Shown here piece after piece: positions 43,031-54,809 of a stretch of 64,000 nucleotides of DNA. Source of the DNA: Metellina segmentata (taxonomy: Eukaryota > Arthropoda > Arachnida > Araneae > Tetragnathidae); NCBI GenBank assembly GCA_947359465.1, contig OX375873.1, positions 41,760,437 through 41,824,436 on the forward strand, in the 5' to 3' direction. The stretch's first letter is position 1. The number at the start of each line of letters is the position of its first letter. The notes below the pieces were generated by a model. It worked only from the letters and a program-made list of their open reading frames with translations, searched no databases and was not told the origin of the DNA. A program made the translations under genes and the position numbers.

Positions 43031-44869
43031 ACGGAGGGGAACGTGTTTTATGTTATTTTGATGCTTGAACAAAATATTAGTATCGACCTCTCTCGCTCTA
43101 AATGAACGTATTTAAAATTCCTAAACACACACTAAGCGAAAACAAAATCACTGGGCCGTAACGGTTTTATACCGGAGGAAGGTTTACTTGTGCCACTGCC
43201 ACCAGAACTTTCCTATGATCGAAACATTTTCCAGATAGCTCTGTTAAAGCGACTGTCGCGACAGCCGGAGAAGGGAGAATTTATATCACTTGACTACCCG
43301 CGAACTATAGGCATCCCATATTTCTGTAAACATCTCGTGTTTCAATGAAGTGTAAAGCCGTAGGAATTCCTGAGAATTGTCTGGCCACTGCGTGTCGTAA
43401 ACAAATATTTTTATTACTTATCTTTAAATTCAGATTTTATCTACTTAAAATATAGAGTACTCGTTTATTTTTAATGTGTTTTTTGCCCACCAATGTCTAA
43501 TGACTGAATATTCGTAAGTAATAATTTCACAGAAAAATAAAATTGTTAAAATATTTTTATTTACTATCTACTTGAATACCTATATCTTTGACACTCTTAT
43601 TAAAAGCATGATACCTCTTTGATAATTTATAAACTTGGTTATCACTATTCCAACCAATAATTTCGAAACTGTTGTGTCAGTAAGGCTCTAGTACCTACTC
43701 TACGAGGATAATTTGTTTGTTTTAAATAACACTCCAGTCTTCTTGGTCGTCTTCTTTGCGCGGTGTTTTTAATTCTCGACCGTTACTCTGAAAAGCACAG
43801 AACTAGGTGCATCCTCATACCTTTTCATGTATCGGATCCAACAGCTGTATAGGTTCTCCTAGGAAACTCACATAAAAAATGACTAACTTTTAAATAAAGC
43901 CATATCGGGAAGTTTTCTTATAAACTTAAAACGATTTCCGTATTTCACATTTTTTTATGAGAAAGGGCTATTTATTGCTTACGAGCTATGTAATTTTGCT
44001 ATTCAATACTTTGTAAAACATGGCATTTCTTCCAAATTTAAAGGTCTTAAATGCACTTTGTAGCTTATTACGTAGTTTGTTTTTGCAAAAAATATTTTTC
44101 GTATAGTTTGTGTACAATTTTTTAAACTTCAAATTAATGACTATTATATAAAATTTTGAAACGTAGTGTAAACAAGACAGTTCTTAAAAGTTTTAATTTT
44201 CGCAGACCTATAGTCATCCTTTTTGAGACCATTTGAAATATTCATAAAATCTCAGTATTTATTAAGTATTCAAATCAGTATAGTCATTTCAAATGGTCAT
44301 AAAACTTTTGACTATCGACTTTACATTCTGCTCTAGTTTTTTCTTGTGTAAGATGGGCCTCTTTATTAGAAAGTTTGAATAAATTCTCTCTTGAATATTT
44401 CATTAGCCTGGTGTTATTGAATAAATAAGCGAATTCACTTAATAGAGCATAATAATATCTATATGTGGAGAGATATTTGATCAAGTACTCAAAAATTCTT
44501 TTGTTAGCTTCACAAAGCCTGTTTTAAATAAATTACTTCCGACATCATATATTAGGTTATGTTGTTGAAATAGAAAAAAGAGTAATTGGAAATAAACGTG
44601 CAAAAATGTGTTGTTCATAGTTGAAACTTCAAAGTTCTAGAGAAAACAATTTAATAATCAAAAGTATTCCTTCATAACAGTGTCAGTTATTCGTTACAAT
44701 ATATACCTCATGAATCTGTATAGTTTTCAATTATCTCTCTCTCTCTATATATATATATCACGGATTCGTTCGTCAGTTTAGCCTCTATTAAATATGCTTG
44801 CTTTGAGCTGGGGAGCTACTAATACGACTAAAAAAACTGGCCACTTGAACGAAAAGTTTCAGCAGGTTT
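43031..44869. other. Stretch without recognisable genes
   Basis: A less AT-rich segment at 43150-43330 includes a perfect palindrome CTGTCGCGACAG (about 43252). A CT-then-TA microsatellite occurs at 44734-44757. No coding motif was recognised. Confidence 0.4.
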
Positions 44870-45070
44870 ATGATACGAGACAATGAGAAATTTAGAAGAT
44901 AACAAGTTGAGCAGAAAAAAAAATGTCAGCGGATGTGAAAATAGGTTTAAATGTCAAAAATACCAAATCGTCTCTTTAACAATTGAATGAGATGCAACAA
45001 AACACTGATTACAGTAACATGATTGAAGAGTACACTTTTTACCATGCATTGCATTGGAAATACTAACTAA
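44870..45070. repeat. Dispersed repeat shared with 41060-41265
   Basis: GGTTTAAATGTCAAAAATAC and CAAATCGTCTC, followed by GAGATGCAA, align with the earlier copy in the same orientation. It ends near CATGCATTGCATTGGAAAT. Confidence 0.55.
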
Positions 45071-45445
45071 CTCCAGTAAGAATACAAAATTCAATTATAT
45101 ATTTTAAACTAATTTTATTACATTTGGAGGTAATGTGCTTATAGATGTTTATCACGGGAATTTAAATAGGGTACAATATGAGTAAAGACACTTCCACCAA
45201 TAGATTCAAGAAATTTTAGCGCAGGCGCAATATGCCTGAGTTTGTTAGGATAACGAATAAAGCTGAAACAGAAATGAAAATATTAAATTTTCGCTGTCGT
45301 CTTATCAAACCTCCAAGACACGATAAGAGAATTTTCAATTTATTTCTTTTGCTTCCACTTTTAATGAGTTAAGAAAAGGAGTGCTAGTTAAAGGGAGGAT
45401 GTTTCCTTCGGACAGCATGACGAATGCCTCCTGTACTGTGGGTTG

Positions 45446-45860
45446 TTAATCGAAAGACAGGGAGTTGCATGAACTTGAAAAGTCGACGTGGTAATCTGTT
45501 TCAAAACTGATATTACCTATTACATAGCTGGACTTGTTCCGTGTGAGTTTGGATGTGAGCTCGGTTTTTCCCAACTTCTTGGGGTGAGCTGCTGGTCCAC
45601 CAGATGGGTGAACGACCTGTTGTGTCTGAGCGACCTTGCCCGATGTGCACGGGCCTCTCAGACCTTTCGCTTTCGACATCTCTTCGAAGGTTGATAGAAA
45701 TATTTGACACAGGGAATGCGACTCTCGTTTTATTCGAAGCCGTAGGAAATCGACTGGATCGTGTGATCACGTATACCACTAAAAAGCCAAACCAAGAGCA
45801 TTCACCTGTTATAGTACTGGTCTTGATCCAACGAAGGAGTAACAAATAAAACCAATGCAT
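45446..45860. other. GC-richer block with open frames on both strands
   Basis: Overlapping frames of 65-115 codons exist on both strands, as expected when stop codons are scarce in GC-richer DNA. None shows a motif I recognise. It may be an unrecognised repeat or a diverged exon. Confidence 0.25.
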
Positions 45861-48556
45861 ATTTCCTCACTGGGGAATATGTAACCCATTTATGGTAATT
45901 ATAAAACCATATATCGTTTGATTAATGGCAGAAAAGATTATGCTAATTACCGGTTTGACTTGTACTGTGTTTGCTTTATCATTCAATCGAAACGGGTTCT
46001 AACTGAAGATACATAAAATATTATCTATGTAATGTGAGTTAATATATATTTTACATTGGCTGGCTTTCGCTACTACTTATGCTGTTAAAACAAATTAATG
46101 ATGGGACTCTCAATTTTTGTTGTTTTTTTTCAACAGAAGATGTCTTGTATATGAATGATTTATGTTGCAATCGCGCGCGAAAATCCATTCCGCAAATGTG
46201 ATCGAGTTACAGTAACTTACTTATTCTAGTTTTCATACCTCGTTATTTTAGAGGCTATTTTTTCGAACTCAGAATAACATTCAAGGTATGAATAGTGAAA
46301 TAATCAGATTTTCGAAATACTATAGAGTTTCACAATATTTGTCAGGTGTTTTACCTTATGTTCTTGGAAAATTCAATTATTTACATAAAATAGTTTAATT
46401 AGAATTATTCTTAAAATCGTTCTCACAACTTGTGATACATCCTTCACAAATAAACTACTATGATATGTGTAAACTAAAACAAGAGAAAATCATTGGTGAA
46501 ATAATTAGCACCAATATATAAAGGAATTGAACAGAACTCATAGAGTCAAATTCTATTTATAAATGAAAATACAAAAGTACTAAATTTACACACTCATTTT
46601 ATTCATATTTGTGTTAACACCACAAGCTTCCTCAATTCGATTTCCTCGTTCGCAGGTGCATTAAGTTATAGCGAGTGTTGGCGATTAAATGAAGGACATA
46701 AAACGGTTATGTTGACTTAGGCGAATTTTAATCTTCTTAATTTTCTATATTATTACCGTAACATTCCCTAGGGAATATTTTTTCTCGTCTTTTAACCACA
46801 AGGTAGAGGTCGAAGGAATAGAGAATGCCTCTTATATAATCCTTGACGAAGACAGGTGACAAAAGACGAAAAAATTGGCACAAGCAAAGGCTTTTTGTAG
46901 ATCATAAAAAACGTATTATGGTCCTGCTATTCTTTGCGACTGAAAGCGCCTCGAAATTTCCAGGATCTATAGGGGGAATGGCAAAAAATTTCGCACTCAA
47001 TAAACCGTGTATGTCTGCACACCTTGTCGTTGCTGGATGATGCGTAGAACATCTCACTATGCTAATGACAGTTTTACGGTATCTTAAGTCAAGAAGTCAA
47101 GGTCTACACAGAGCTGGGTTGTCGTATCCCATCCCGCTAAGCACACAAGGCGAATTTTTGTATGGAAAATAGAAGAAACATCAACGAATAGCAAAATGGT
47201 CTGTCTGAAGAAGCGTCTAAGGAGAATTGGGCTGAAAAAGAAATAATAAACGATTTCCAAAACCGTTAAATGGAAAAAATGAGCACTAATAAATGCATAT
47301 TAATAAAAATAAAGTCCCATTTAAGATTCGGAAGGTGTATTTCAAGCGGACGAGAGCCCTAGGCGGGTGGACTATTGACGTCAATCCGGTGTTAGCGTCT
47401 AAAATTTTTAAAGCTAATTTTGACATAGCTTTGACGTCATCAACAATACGCTTGAATAACGATATCTTCAGGACAAAAAAATGTAGTGTCAACTCAGCAC
47501 GTTTCTCATCAAAGATAAAATTGTCGGACACTTTTTGTCTGTTGATCTTAAATTCTTTTTCTTTTTTATATAGATCAGTAACATCATTTCACTACTGACC
47601 CAGTTTATTGGGAAAGCTCTATTTAATTTCCAGATCATGTTAAAATGTAGAATAGAAAGCTGTAACACTGGCTCATAATTTTCGAAATTTATCAATAGTT
47701 TAATATTTAAAAAGTGGGGTAAGTCTTTTTGCTACCATGTTTTTCAGAAAACTGTTTAAGAACTAGTCAATGATGATAACCACATAATTTTTTCTTTGTA
47801 TGTTCATTCATTTTAAAGTTACCAAATTTATAGTTATACCTTTCCCCTTTGTGCCATTAGAAAATTCAAGATTGGTTTGCCGCGTTTACGTAACATTTCG
47901 CCAATCGATTTCAACGAATGCTCGAGAGATTCAAGAACATTAATAAGAATTTTATAGTTGGGAGTTTCATAAAAAAAATTTAACCTTCATCCAATTGATC
48001 GACATTGAAATCACCCCACCCTGAAGTGGGCCGATAGGTACGCAAATTAGCTTCTAACCAATGCAGAGGCATGAAACCTGTAATTGGTTAAGTAAAATGG
48101 TAGACCAAAGAAAAGACGTGCAAAAAAAAAAGATATTAACGAACACAGGTGGTACTTTCGGTTATTGAGATTTTTTTCTCAAGATAACAGAATCATATGA
48201 TAGTTAATAAGAAACACTATTACCGGCCTATTGCGTTGATAAGAGGAGATTGCATTGCGCACGAATAAAAATTATCTTTGAGAATGTTTTTATTAAATAT
48301 TTTAGTTTTAGGGCAATATCTCAGTTATTAAAAAATTTTCCTTTCGTACTTTGTAATGTTAAACTTTAGAACATCAAACTTAAATAGTAGTTTTTAATTT
48401 TTTAATCCCACTCACTCTATAGGAACTTTTAAGGACACACTTTAAAGAATACCTGAATGGTATATGACGTCAATTAGAAAAAAGTAAATTGTGTCTCAAA
48501 CTTGATGCGTAACTAGGATTGTGTAAATCGTACTTTTATTAATTAAAATTTCTGTA
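45861..48556. other. AT-rich stretch without recognisable genes
   Basis: No coding family, RNA gene or transposon end was recognised. Open frames at 46843-47040 and 47293-47598 have no known motif. Confidence 0.4.
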
Positions 48557-48558
48557 TA

Positions 48559-50088
48559 TTGGGGAAGGTGGGTCACAGTGTTACAACAGTGAATTTCATT
48601 TTAAAGTGGTAGTAAAATTAGCTCCAATTTATTTACAATTTTGTTAGCCATCATGTTTTTCAGAAGTCCTTGTATTTAGGAAGAATTTGCATCATTAGTT
48701 ACATTTCTGTAAGCAAATCTCTATTTTTGCATGTTAAAAGAAACATTTTGTGTTTGAAATAAATTCTCTTTATTCATGAGTGGTGTTTATTTTCTGATGA
48801 ATAATATTTTGTTTTGGTTCTGTTGAGTTAAAATGGATGATTTCAATTCACCATTATGCAGTCATAAAATTTTTTTGCTACAAGCTTTGTCAGATGGGAT
48901 ACAATGTTATAGAATAAAATGGGGCACACTGTTATATGCATAATTTGTCCAATTAACACATTACAAACAAGTCTTTCATTACATGATTAGCAGTTTTATT
49001 TTGTTAATTCATTCGAAACATTCACAAGCTAACAAAATTATATTTTCTTAAGAAGTAAGGTCTTTCCATAAAGTTCCACCCCGAAAAACTGCATTAAATA
49101 GATGACGGGTGAAATGTTGGATCTTGACTGATACGCCAGCTATAAAAATATTATTACAGAGGAAATATTGAAGAGGAAAAAGCACTAAGCCCACTAAGTC
49201 CAAAAAGAACGAAATTACCAAGAAGCGAGCCAAAGTGAACATGAGGCATAAGCCTATGGAGAATCATCAACAGAAGATGAAGATTCACCATCTCATGCTA
49301 ATAGTGTTAACATCTCTTTTTCAGAATTGCAATCAGGCATTGCTGCAGATGACAACAATTAACAATGGGGATTACATTATAATTGAAGGATACCTTAAAG
49401 AACACGAAATTCACTCTATTGGGGAATTGTGAATCAGAAGAATGTTGATTCTGAAGTGTTGTTGTACGTCAAAATAATTTTTCCATCTTATAAATTTTCA
49501 CGAACAAATGAAGTTTATTCAGTTGAAATATCAAAAATCATTGCTAAGCTTCTTCTTCCAATTTTACCAAGAGGGACAGTGAAAAAGTAGAAATATTGAT
49601 TTTCCCTGTGGTTTTAACTTTCTATCAAAATTTAAATTAAATTTACAATTTTTTAATCATATTTTATCATATACTTTGCAACTGTAGGCTACAAGCATTG
49701 CTAATGTTTTCCTCTATTTAAAACTATTCGATTATACGTAAACTTATCAAAAGTGGTATTTTATTTTAAGCCTGTTTAAGGAGTCATTAGATACCTGTAT
49801 ATTTCAGTTTAAACGAATTTTAATAAAAGCCCATTCTTTATATTTACTGTTTCTACTATAACGTAACACTGTACCCCGACAATGGGACACAGTGTTACAA
49901 TGTACATCACTTCCAAAAGCATTAAATACTGGAAATAAATGTTACTCTTTTTAATTTTAATGATATGTAACATGTATGTAAGGATCAAAGATCATTTTAA
50001 GGGCTTTGTTTGCTTCATATAGATGCATATCTTGATACCACAGCTGAAAATAAAAAAAACGTGTATCACTGTGCCCCACCTTCCCTAA
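48559..50088 (+). mobile_element. Pogo-like (DDE_1) transposon, 1530 bp, internally deleted
   Basis: The left end TTGGGGAAGGTGGGTCACAG and the reverse complement of the right end TTAGGGAAGGTGGGGCACAG form TIRs flanked by TA (48557-48558 and 50089-50090). A motif close to GGGNCACAGTGTTAC occurs at 48570, 48896, 48921 and 49884, and inverted at 49863 and 50063. Only a C-terminal transposase relic is left. The TA target and relic fit the pogo group. Confidence 0.82.
49190..49590 (+). pseudogene. DDE_1-type transposase C-terminal relic
   Basis: Around 49350-49590 the frames give NNGDYIIIEG, then EVLLYVKIIFPSYKFSRTNE and VYSVEISKIIAKLLLPILPR, with GTVKK before a stop. A GDY(I/V)(I/L)V start, a hydrophobic middle and a 'DI...LPxPxxRGTxRR'-like end are typical of the C-terminal domain of jerky/pogo-related transposases. 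The catalytic core is missing. Confidence 0.5.
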
Positions 50089-50418
50089 TAGATTAAAAAT
50101 GTTAGTGAAATGCTAAAACGCGATTTACGAGTAATGTAGTGTTGTTTTTATATACCAAAACACACTTAATTTATCTATTTAATGAATTCGTAAATTCTTT
50201 AAAACCCTTAGAAAGATTCTATTGTTTCTCTTTACATGGAATTGAATTTTCTGGAGAGATTCCATTGGTTCTTACCTAAGAGTAGAATTTTTTGGAAAGT
50301 TTTTATAGGTCAAGATTGTCAAAAAGTCATGGAGGAAAGGCAATAGGTTTCAAGGAGGAATAATGCATGTGAACCCCTCTCAGAAGAATGATGAATCTAA
50401 TAAAGTTGGACTCCAAGT

Positions 50419-50578
50419 CATTTTCGTTTCCAGTTGTTAATATTAAAATATACATTTTCGATTCCAGTTGTTAATATTAAAGTATACATTTTCGATTCCA
50501 GTTGTTAACAATAAAATATACATTTTCAATTCCAGTTGTTAATATTAAAATATACATTTTTGATTCCAGTTGTTAATA
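50419..50578. repeat. 34-bp tandem repeat, 4.7 copies
   Basis: Units at 50419, 50453, 50487, 50521 and 50555 each start CATTTTCGATTCCAGTTGTT or a one-base variant and end in a TATA run. Adjacent units differ at one to three positions. The last is truncated. Confidence 0.95.
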
Positions 50579-50589
50579 TATATGATAAG

Positions 50590-51525
50590 CATTCCATTGT
50601 GGATTGGTAAATTCATCTACTGGTTGCGTAACATTTTAATTTTAAATTTATTGCCTACTTAATGAATAAGAGGCCCGAATCAAGCCAGTTCATAACTTCA
50701 AGATGTTATTTTCCGTTTAAGTGAATGGAAGGACGGTTTGAAGAATTTACAACAAATATAGTATAGATTGTTATGACCTGTAAAATGATGAATTCTAATA
50801 CCTAATGTACTTCATAGTTTTTTTCATATTGAACTTGGATTTCTAATGTGTCAAGGAACTATAACTATTCTGTCTTTTTAATCACGAATTTGACTTGTAT
50901 TTTATAGCTAGAGTTCTTTGAAGATAAGCTAAACATAAAACTCTTTCTTTGAAATAATTCATTTGAACATCATTTTGAATAGTATGAATAAAGTTTTTAA
51001 TTATACAATAATAATGTAAATGTGGTATTTTCAATACTTATGTTTCGTAATCGGAATTTCATTCAAGTGATTAAAGATATACTAAATGCTATTATTTATC
51101 ATACAAAATTGACTTGCATAGAATACAATTTAGAACATATTATACTAAATTATTTGGTAATGTTTTAACATTTTATTTTCTTGAAAAACTAATAAAAACT
51201 CTTTTAACCCTTTAAAAAATTTATTAATCATGTGATCGAAACTATCGTAGCATGTCAGTCACGGCAAACTATAAAAGCTAGAAGGGTGAAACATTTCGTG
51301 ATCAAACTCTATCGGCGTACTTTTCTTTCGAGATTTATTGGGTCGTTAAATTGATACTTGTCATAAAACATTTGGAGGAAAAAAACATTTGGAGGTAAAA
51401 CTCTTTTTTTACTGCGAAATGTGATGATACTTATTTACTGCGAAAATTTACTATTTTCGCATAAAAATTCTAATTTTTCTAATTGACTCAAACACTGTAA
51501 CGACCTTTTTAAAGTTTTTTGATTA
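50590..51525. other. AT-rich stretch without recognisable genes
   Basis: No feature was recognised beyond AT-rich low-complexity runs. Confidence 0.4.
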
Positions 51526-51529
51526 ATAA

Positions 51530-52165
51530 TAAAATAAAGGAGTGTTTGTTGTTTTTATACTGCATATTTTCGAACCATTTGAGATAATCTATCTGATTTG
51601 AGCCTTCTAATACAAAATCGATGTCTTATGCTTTTGGTTTCTGTCGTATGTGTGTGCCCATACTACGTCGTAAAAGTTGAGTGTATTTTCACGAAACTTT
51701 GAATACTGTGAGTATTTATATTTATTTAGTGACTGAACGTAGTTGGGTGTTGAAGTGTCTCTCCGTCTTCCCAGTTTACATCTGCTTTTGTGTCTTTGTG
51801 CAAATATCACATAAAATTTATTCAACACATTTTAATACAATGTTCCATCTTTTATAAATCGGATTTTAGTTCAGTAAATATAGTATTTAAAATTCCTTTG
51901 CTTACATAGTTAAACAGGTTTCCTACATAAACACCCGATAAACTGTAATTAAATCAACCATAATTTGTATTAGTTTGGGAGAAGCTAGAATGTATATTGA
52001 GCATTGCGATTACTTCGATTGTTTTACCAGTGATGACCAAAATTAATTATTTTTTCCAACACTATTTTTGGAATTTAAATTCTAATCTTTTATTTATTTT
52101 GAGCCTTATTTTTTCTTTACGAAATATAAGAATTTCGGAACATTTAGAAAAGACGATATAAAGAG
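51530..52165. repeat. Dispersed ~630-bp repeat, copy 1
   Basis: It aligns with 53710-54350 in the same orientation. Shared blocks include GGAGTGTTT, a TATTTTCG...CATTT block, TTCATTTAGTGA-like text, ATGTATATTGAGCATTGCGA, GATTACTTCGATT, CAGT followed by ATTTATTT...GAG, and AGACGATAT at the end. I see no coding sequence or clear terminal repeats. Confidence 0.75.
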
Positions 52166-52584
52166 AATAAAACATTGTAAATAAAAAAATTCAGAACAAG
52201 ACCTTTTAAAATAGGACTGGTAGATAATATGTCCACCCTGGTATTTTTTTATAGTTTGCTTTTTAAAATTTGTGCCGCCATTTTTGAAGCATCAGTTTTT
52301 TTAAAATACGATTTAAGATTCATTTTCTTTGAATGGGAAAGAAATGTGTTATAGCTTGATGTTTTATAGCTTTTGAATTTGTTCACTTTACTTTCAACCG
52401 CTTAGAATAAAATAATCTAAAAAAATATTCGTATTAAGCTACTTTAATGCATTTAAATATCTCCAACTGGGTGATTTTGCTTGGATATGGAGTTTATGGA
52501 TATGGGTTTTATATGGAAACTTGAACGATATTTCTTTATCATTTGTGCTCAAACACGAAATCTCAACATCTCCATACACTCACA

Positions 52585-53154
52585 TACACTGTATGGACAA
52601 AAGTATTTGGACACTGCAGAAATTCGGAGGATGATCCATCTTAGTGTGAGGTTGTTTTCCTGGCTAAGGACACGGCCCATTGCTTTATGTACCTGGTACC
52701 ATGAACGCTGTCGTGACCTCGATGTTCTGGATAGTTCGGCCTTGCCTACACGATGGCACTACTACGGCGATGATGGTCGTTTCTTCCAACAGGATCGAGC
52801 TCCATGTCATACTGCAAAACGTGTGCTAGAATGGTTTACTAAAATGAGGTTATTTGTTTGACTGGCCTGCTCAGAGTCCCGATCTAAACTCGATCGAGCA
52901 CTTGTGGGACAAACTGGAGCGACGAGTGCAAACGCCACGCACGCCCCTCTTCACAACTATCTCTTCTCACAGCCTTGCAAGAGGGATGGCTAGCTATTCC
53001 TGCTCAAACTTTCAGAGAACTTGTGGAAGGTATGTTTCTACGTGTTCCAGCTGTAATACAAGCAAAAGGAGGGCCTACCCGTTACTAAATAGAATAATAA
53101 AGCACTTTTTCTGAAAAATACGCAGCGTCCAACTCCTTTTGTCCTTATAGTGTA
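52585..53154 (+). mobile_element. Internally deleted Tc1-like element, about 570 bp
   Basis: TACACTGTATGGACAAAAGT at the left matches TACACTATAAGGACAAAAGG, the reverse complement of the right end, and both continue to TTGGAC(A/G)CTGC. The TA at each end is the target duplication. The interior retains the second half of the transposase, so the left TIR is joined almost directly to the catalytic core. Confidence 0.92.
52640..53080 (+). pseudogene. Tc1-like transposase remnant (second Asp and Glu)
   Basis: In alternating frames one reads GCFPG followed by GHGPLLYVPGTMNA, then FFQQDRAPCHTAKRVLEWFT (second catalytic Asp). After a frameshift near 52855 come [20 protein letters not shown] and RRVQTPR (third residue Glu). 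Frameshifts and the missing N-terminal half make it non-functional. Its TIRs are of the same type as many fish and arthropod Tc1 elements. Confidence 0.88.
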
Positions 53155-53620
53155 CATTGTGCCTTATAATGTTTCACAGATTTATTTCCCAAAAATTAAA
53201 GCATAAAAAATATTTCATTTCTAGTCTTGAATATAATAAAAATCCTTGGGTTCTAGATCTGTACTAGAGATAAATTTCCCTGCAGAAACATGCATTTTTC
53301 TTCATGGTATTCTTACGATTCATAAGTTATCATAAGTGACACAAAAACATAAAAACACAACGTGTGGAAACATAACGACGGACCCAATGGTGATTCAAAA
53401 TTGCCTGTCCAGAATTTAAGGGAACATAGGACTTTTAAAACAAACATTTGTTGATATTAATCCTCGATCTAATTATTATTCTGTTATATAGACGTTACAT
53501 CATTATTTTGAAGATACTTTTTTAATCCGTACTAATTGAGTCTCGTGTAAGAACGTTCTAATTCATTTTAACAAAAGTTTTTCAGAGTAATAAATATTTA
53601 TCGCAACAATTTGCCGAGTA

Positions 53621-53700
53621 TAGTGGTTTCCAAACTATGCGTCGCGAGACTTCCAAGGGAGTCACAGATGTTTACCTCTGTCATAACCACTGAGATTTGG
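53621..53700 (+). mobile_element. Possible hAT terminus
   Basis: TAGTGGTTTCCAAACTATGC followed by GTCGCGAGAC and GGGAGTCACAG closely resembles the 5' end of a well-known type of hAT element. No opposite end was found, and the 630-bp repeat starts only a few bases later. Confidence 0.5.
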
Positions 53701-53709
53701 TTATATCTA

Positions 53710-54350
53710 TATAAATAAGAATGGAGTGTTTTTTTGTACATTAAATATTTTCGACACATTTCAGGTTTTCTATCCGTTTTGGACCCATATAATGACAAAT
53801 TCGCCTCTTGCGCGTTTGGTGTCTGTCTGTCTGTCTGTATGTATGTGCTCTATATACATCCACACGGTTTAATATATTTTCATGGAAATTTGCATACATT
53901 GAGTACTTATCTTCATTTAGTGAGTGAAAGTGGTTGCGAAAGTCTGTCCGTCTTTCTGTTCTATGTTCGATTCTGTGTTTGTGTGTTTGAGCAGACATCA
54001 CAAGAATTTTATTCCAGATATTGGATTGAAATGTATTGTGTTTTATACATAATCTATTAGTTTGGTGAATGCATTATTAAATATTTCTTTATTGTTATAT
54101 TTAGATGTGTTTCATGCTAAAACACCTGAATAAATATACTTAAATCAACTATAATATGGTAGTTTTGGAAAAATTGGAATATACATTGAGTATTACGATT
54201 ACTTTGATTTGCTTTACCAGTACTGCTAAAAAAACAATCATTAAAAAAAAAATTATGGAATTTTAGCTTTGATACTTCATTTATTTCGAGTCTTATTTTT
54301 GTTCTTTGCGTAATGTAAACGATTTCCGAATATTTGGGACAGACGATATT
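53710..54350. repeat. Dispersed ~630-bp repeat, copy 2
   Basis: Second copy of the family at 51530-52165. It contains a (GTCT)n microsatellite at about 53819-53840. Shared blocks include TATACATTGAGTATTACGAT and the AGACGATATT end. Confidence 0.75.
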
Positions 54351-54750
54351 TTCCAACGAACGGAAATAAAGCGGAAACTCGTGTTTCTTTCGCTCTGAAT
54401 TAATTTCGCATTTCTAAATTTTGTGCACTTTTTAGTTGGAAGTTGTGGCAACTGCGAGATCAAGAGATAAAAAGGAATCACAAATTAACATCTTTAGAAC
54501 AACTTTTGGCAGACATTTTTTATTTTGTTTCATTCCGCTGTTTTCTTTTGTTTTCTGTTTTACATATTTATTATTTTAATAATTGTGTTTCTTTTTCATC
54601 ACACGCAACACCACCACAAAGTATTCGACATAAAGTGGCAGGTAAGTCAGAATAAAGCAATTTTAAGTGTAACTATGCCATTATTGAAAGAATAATAATA
54701 TTTAAAAATTCGAACTGGAACTTTCAAACATTAAAATATTATTTGTCATA

Positions 54751-54807
54751 ATGCCAGAAGATTTCGAAATTCCACAATTTCGTATGCCGGTTGCAAGAGT
54801 GCCACAG
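54751..54807 (+). CDS. Candidate first coding exon (weak)
   Basis: ATG opens MPEDFEIPQFRMPVARVPQ and runs to CAG followed by GTAAAA, a possible donor. A second, stronger donor CAGGTAAGT lies upstream at 54639. No downstream exon could be matched and no family is recognised, so this is a speculative start of an unidentified gene. Confidence 0.15.
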
Positions 54808-54809
54808 GT

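Noticed and set aside
45513..45860. 115-codon minus-strand frame as a gene
   Set aside because: Overlapping open frames exist on both strands and no conserved domain is seen.
53819..53840. The (GTCT)n run as a regulatory element
   Set aside because: It is a simple microsatellite inside a dispersed repeat, with no sign of function.
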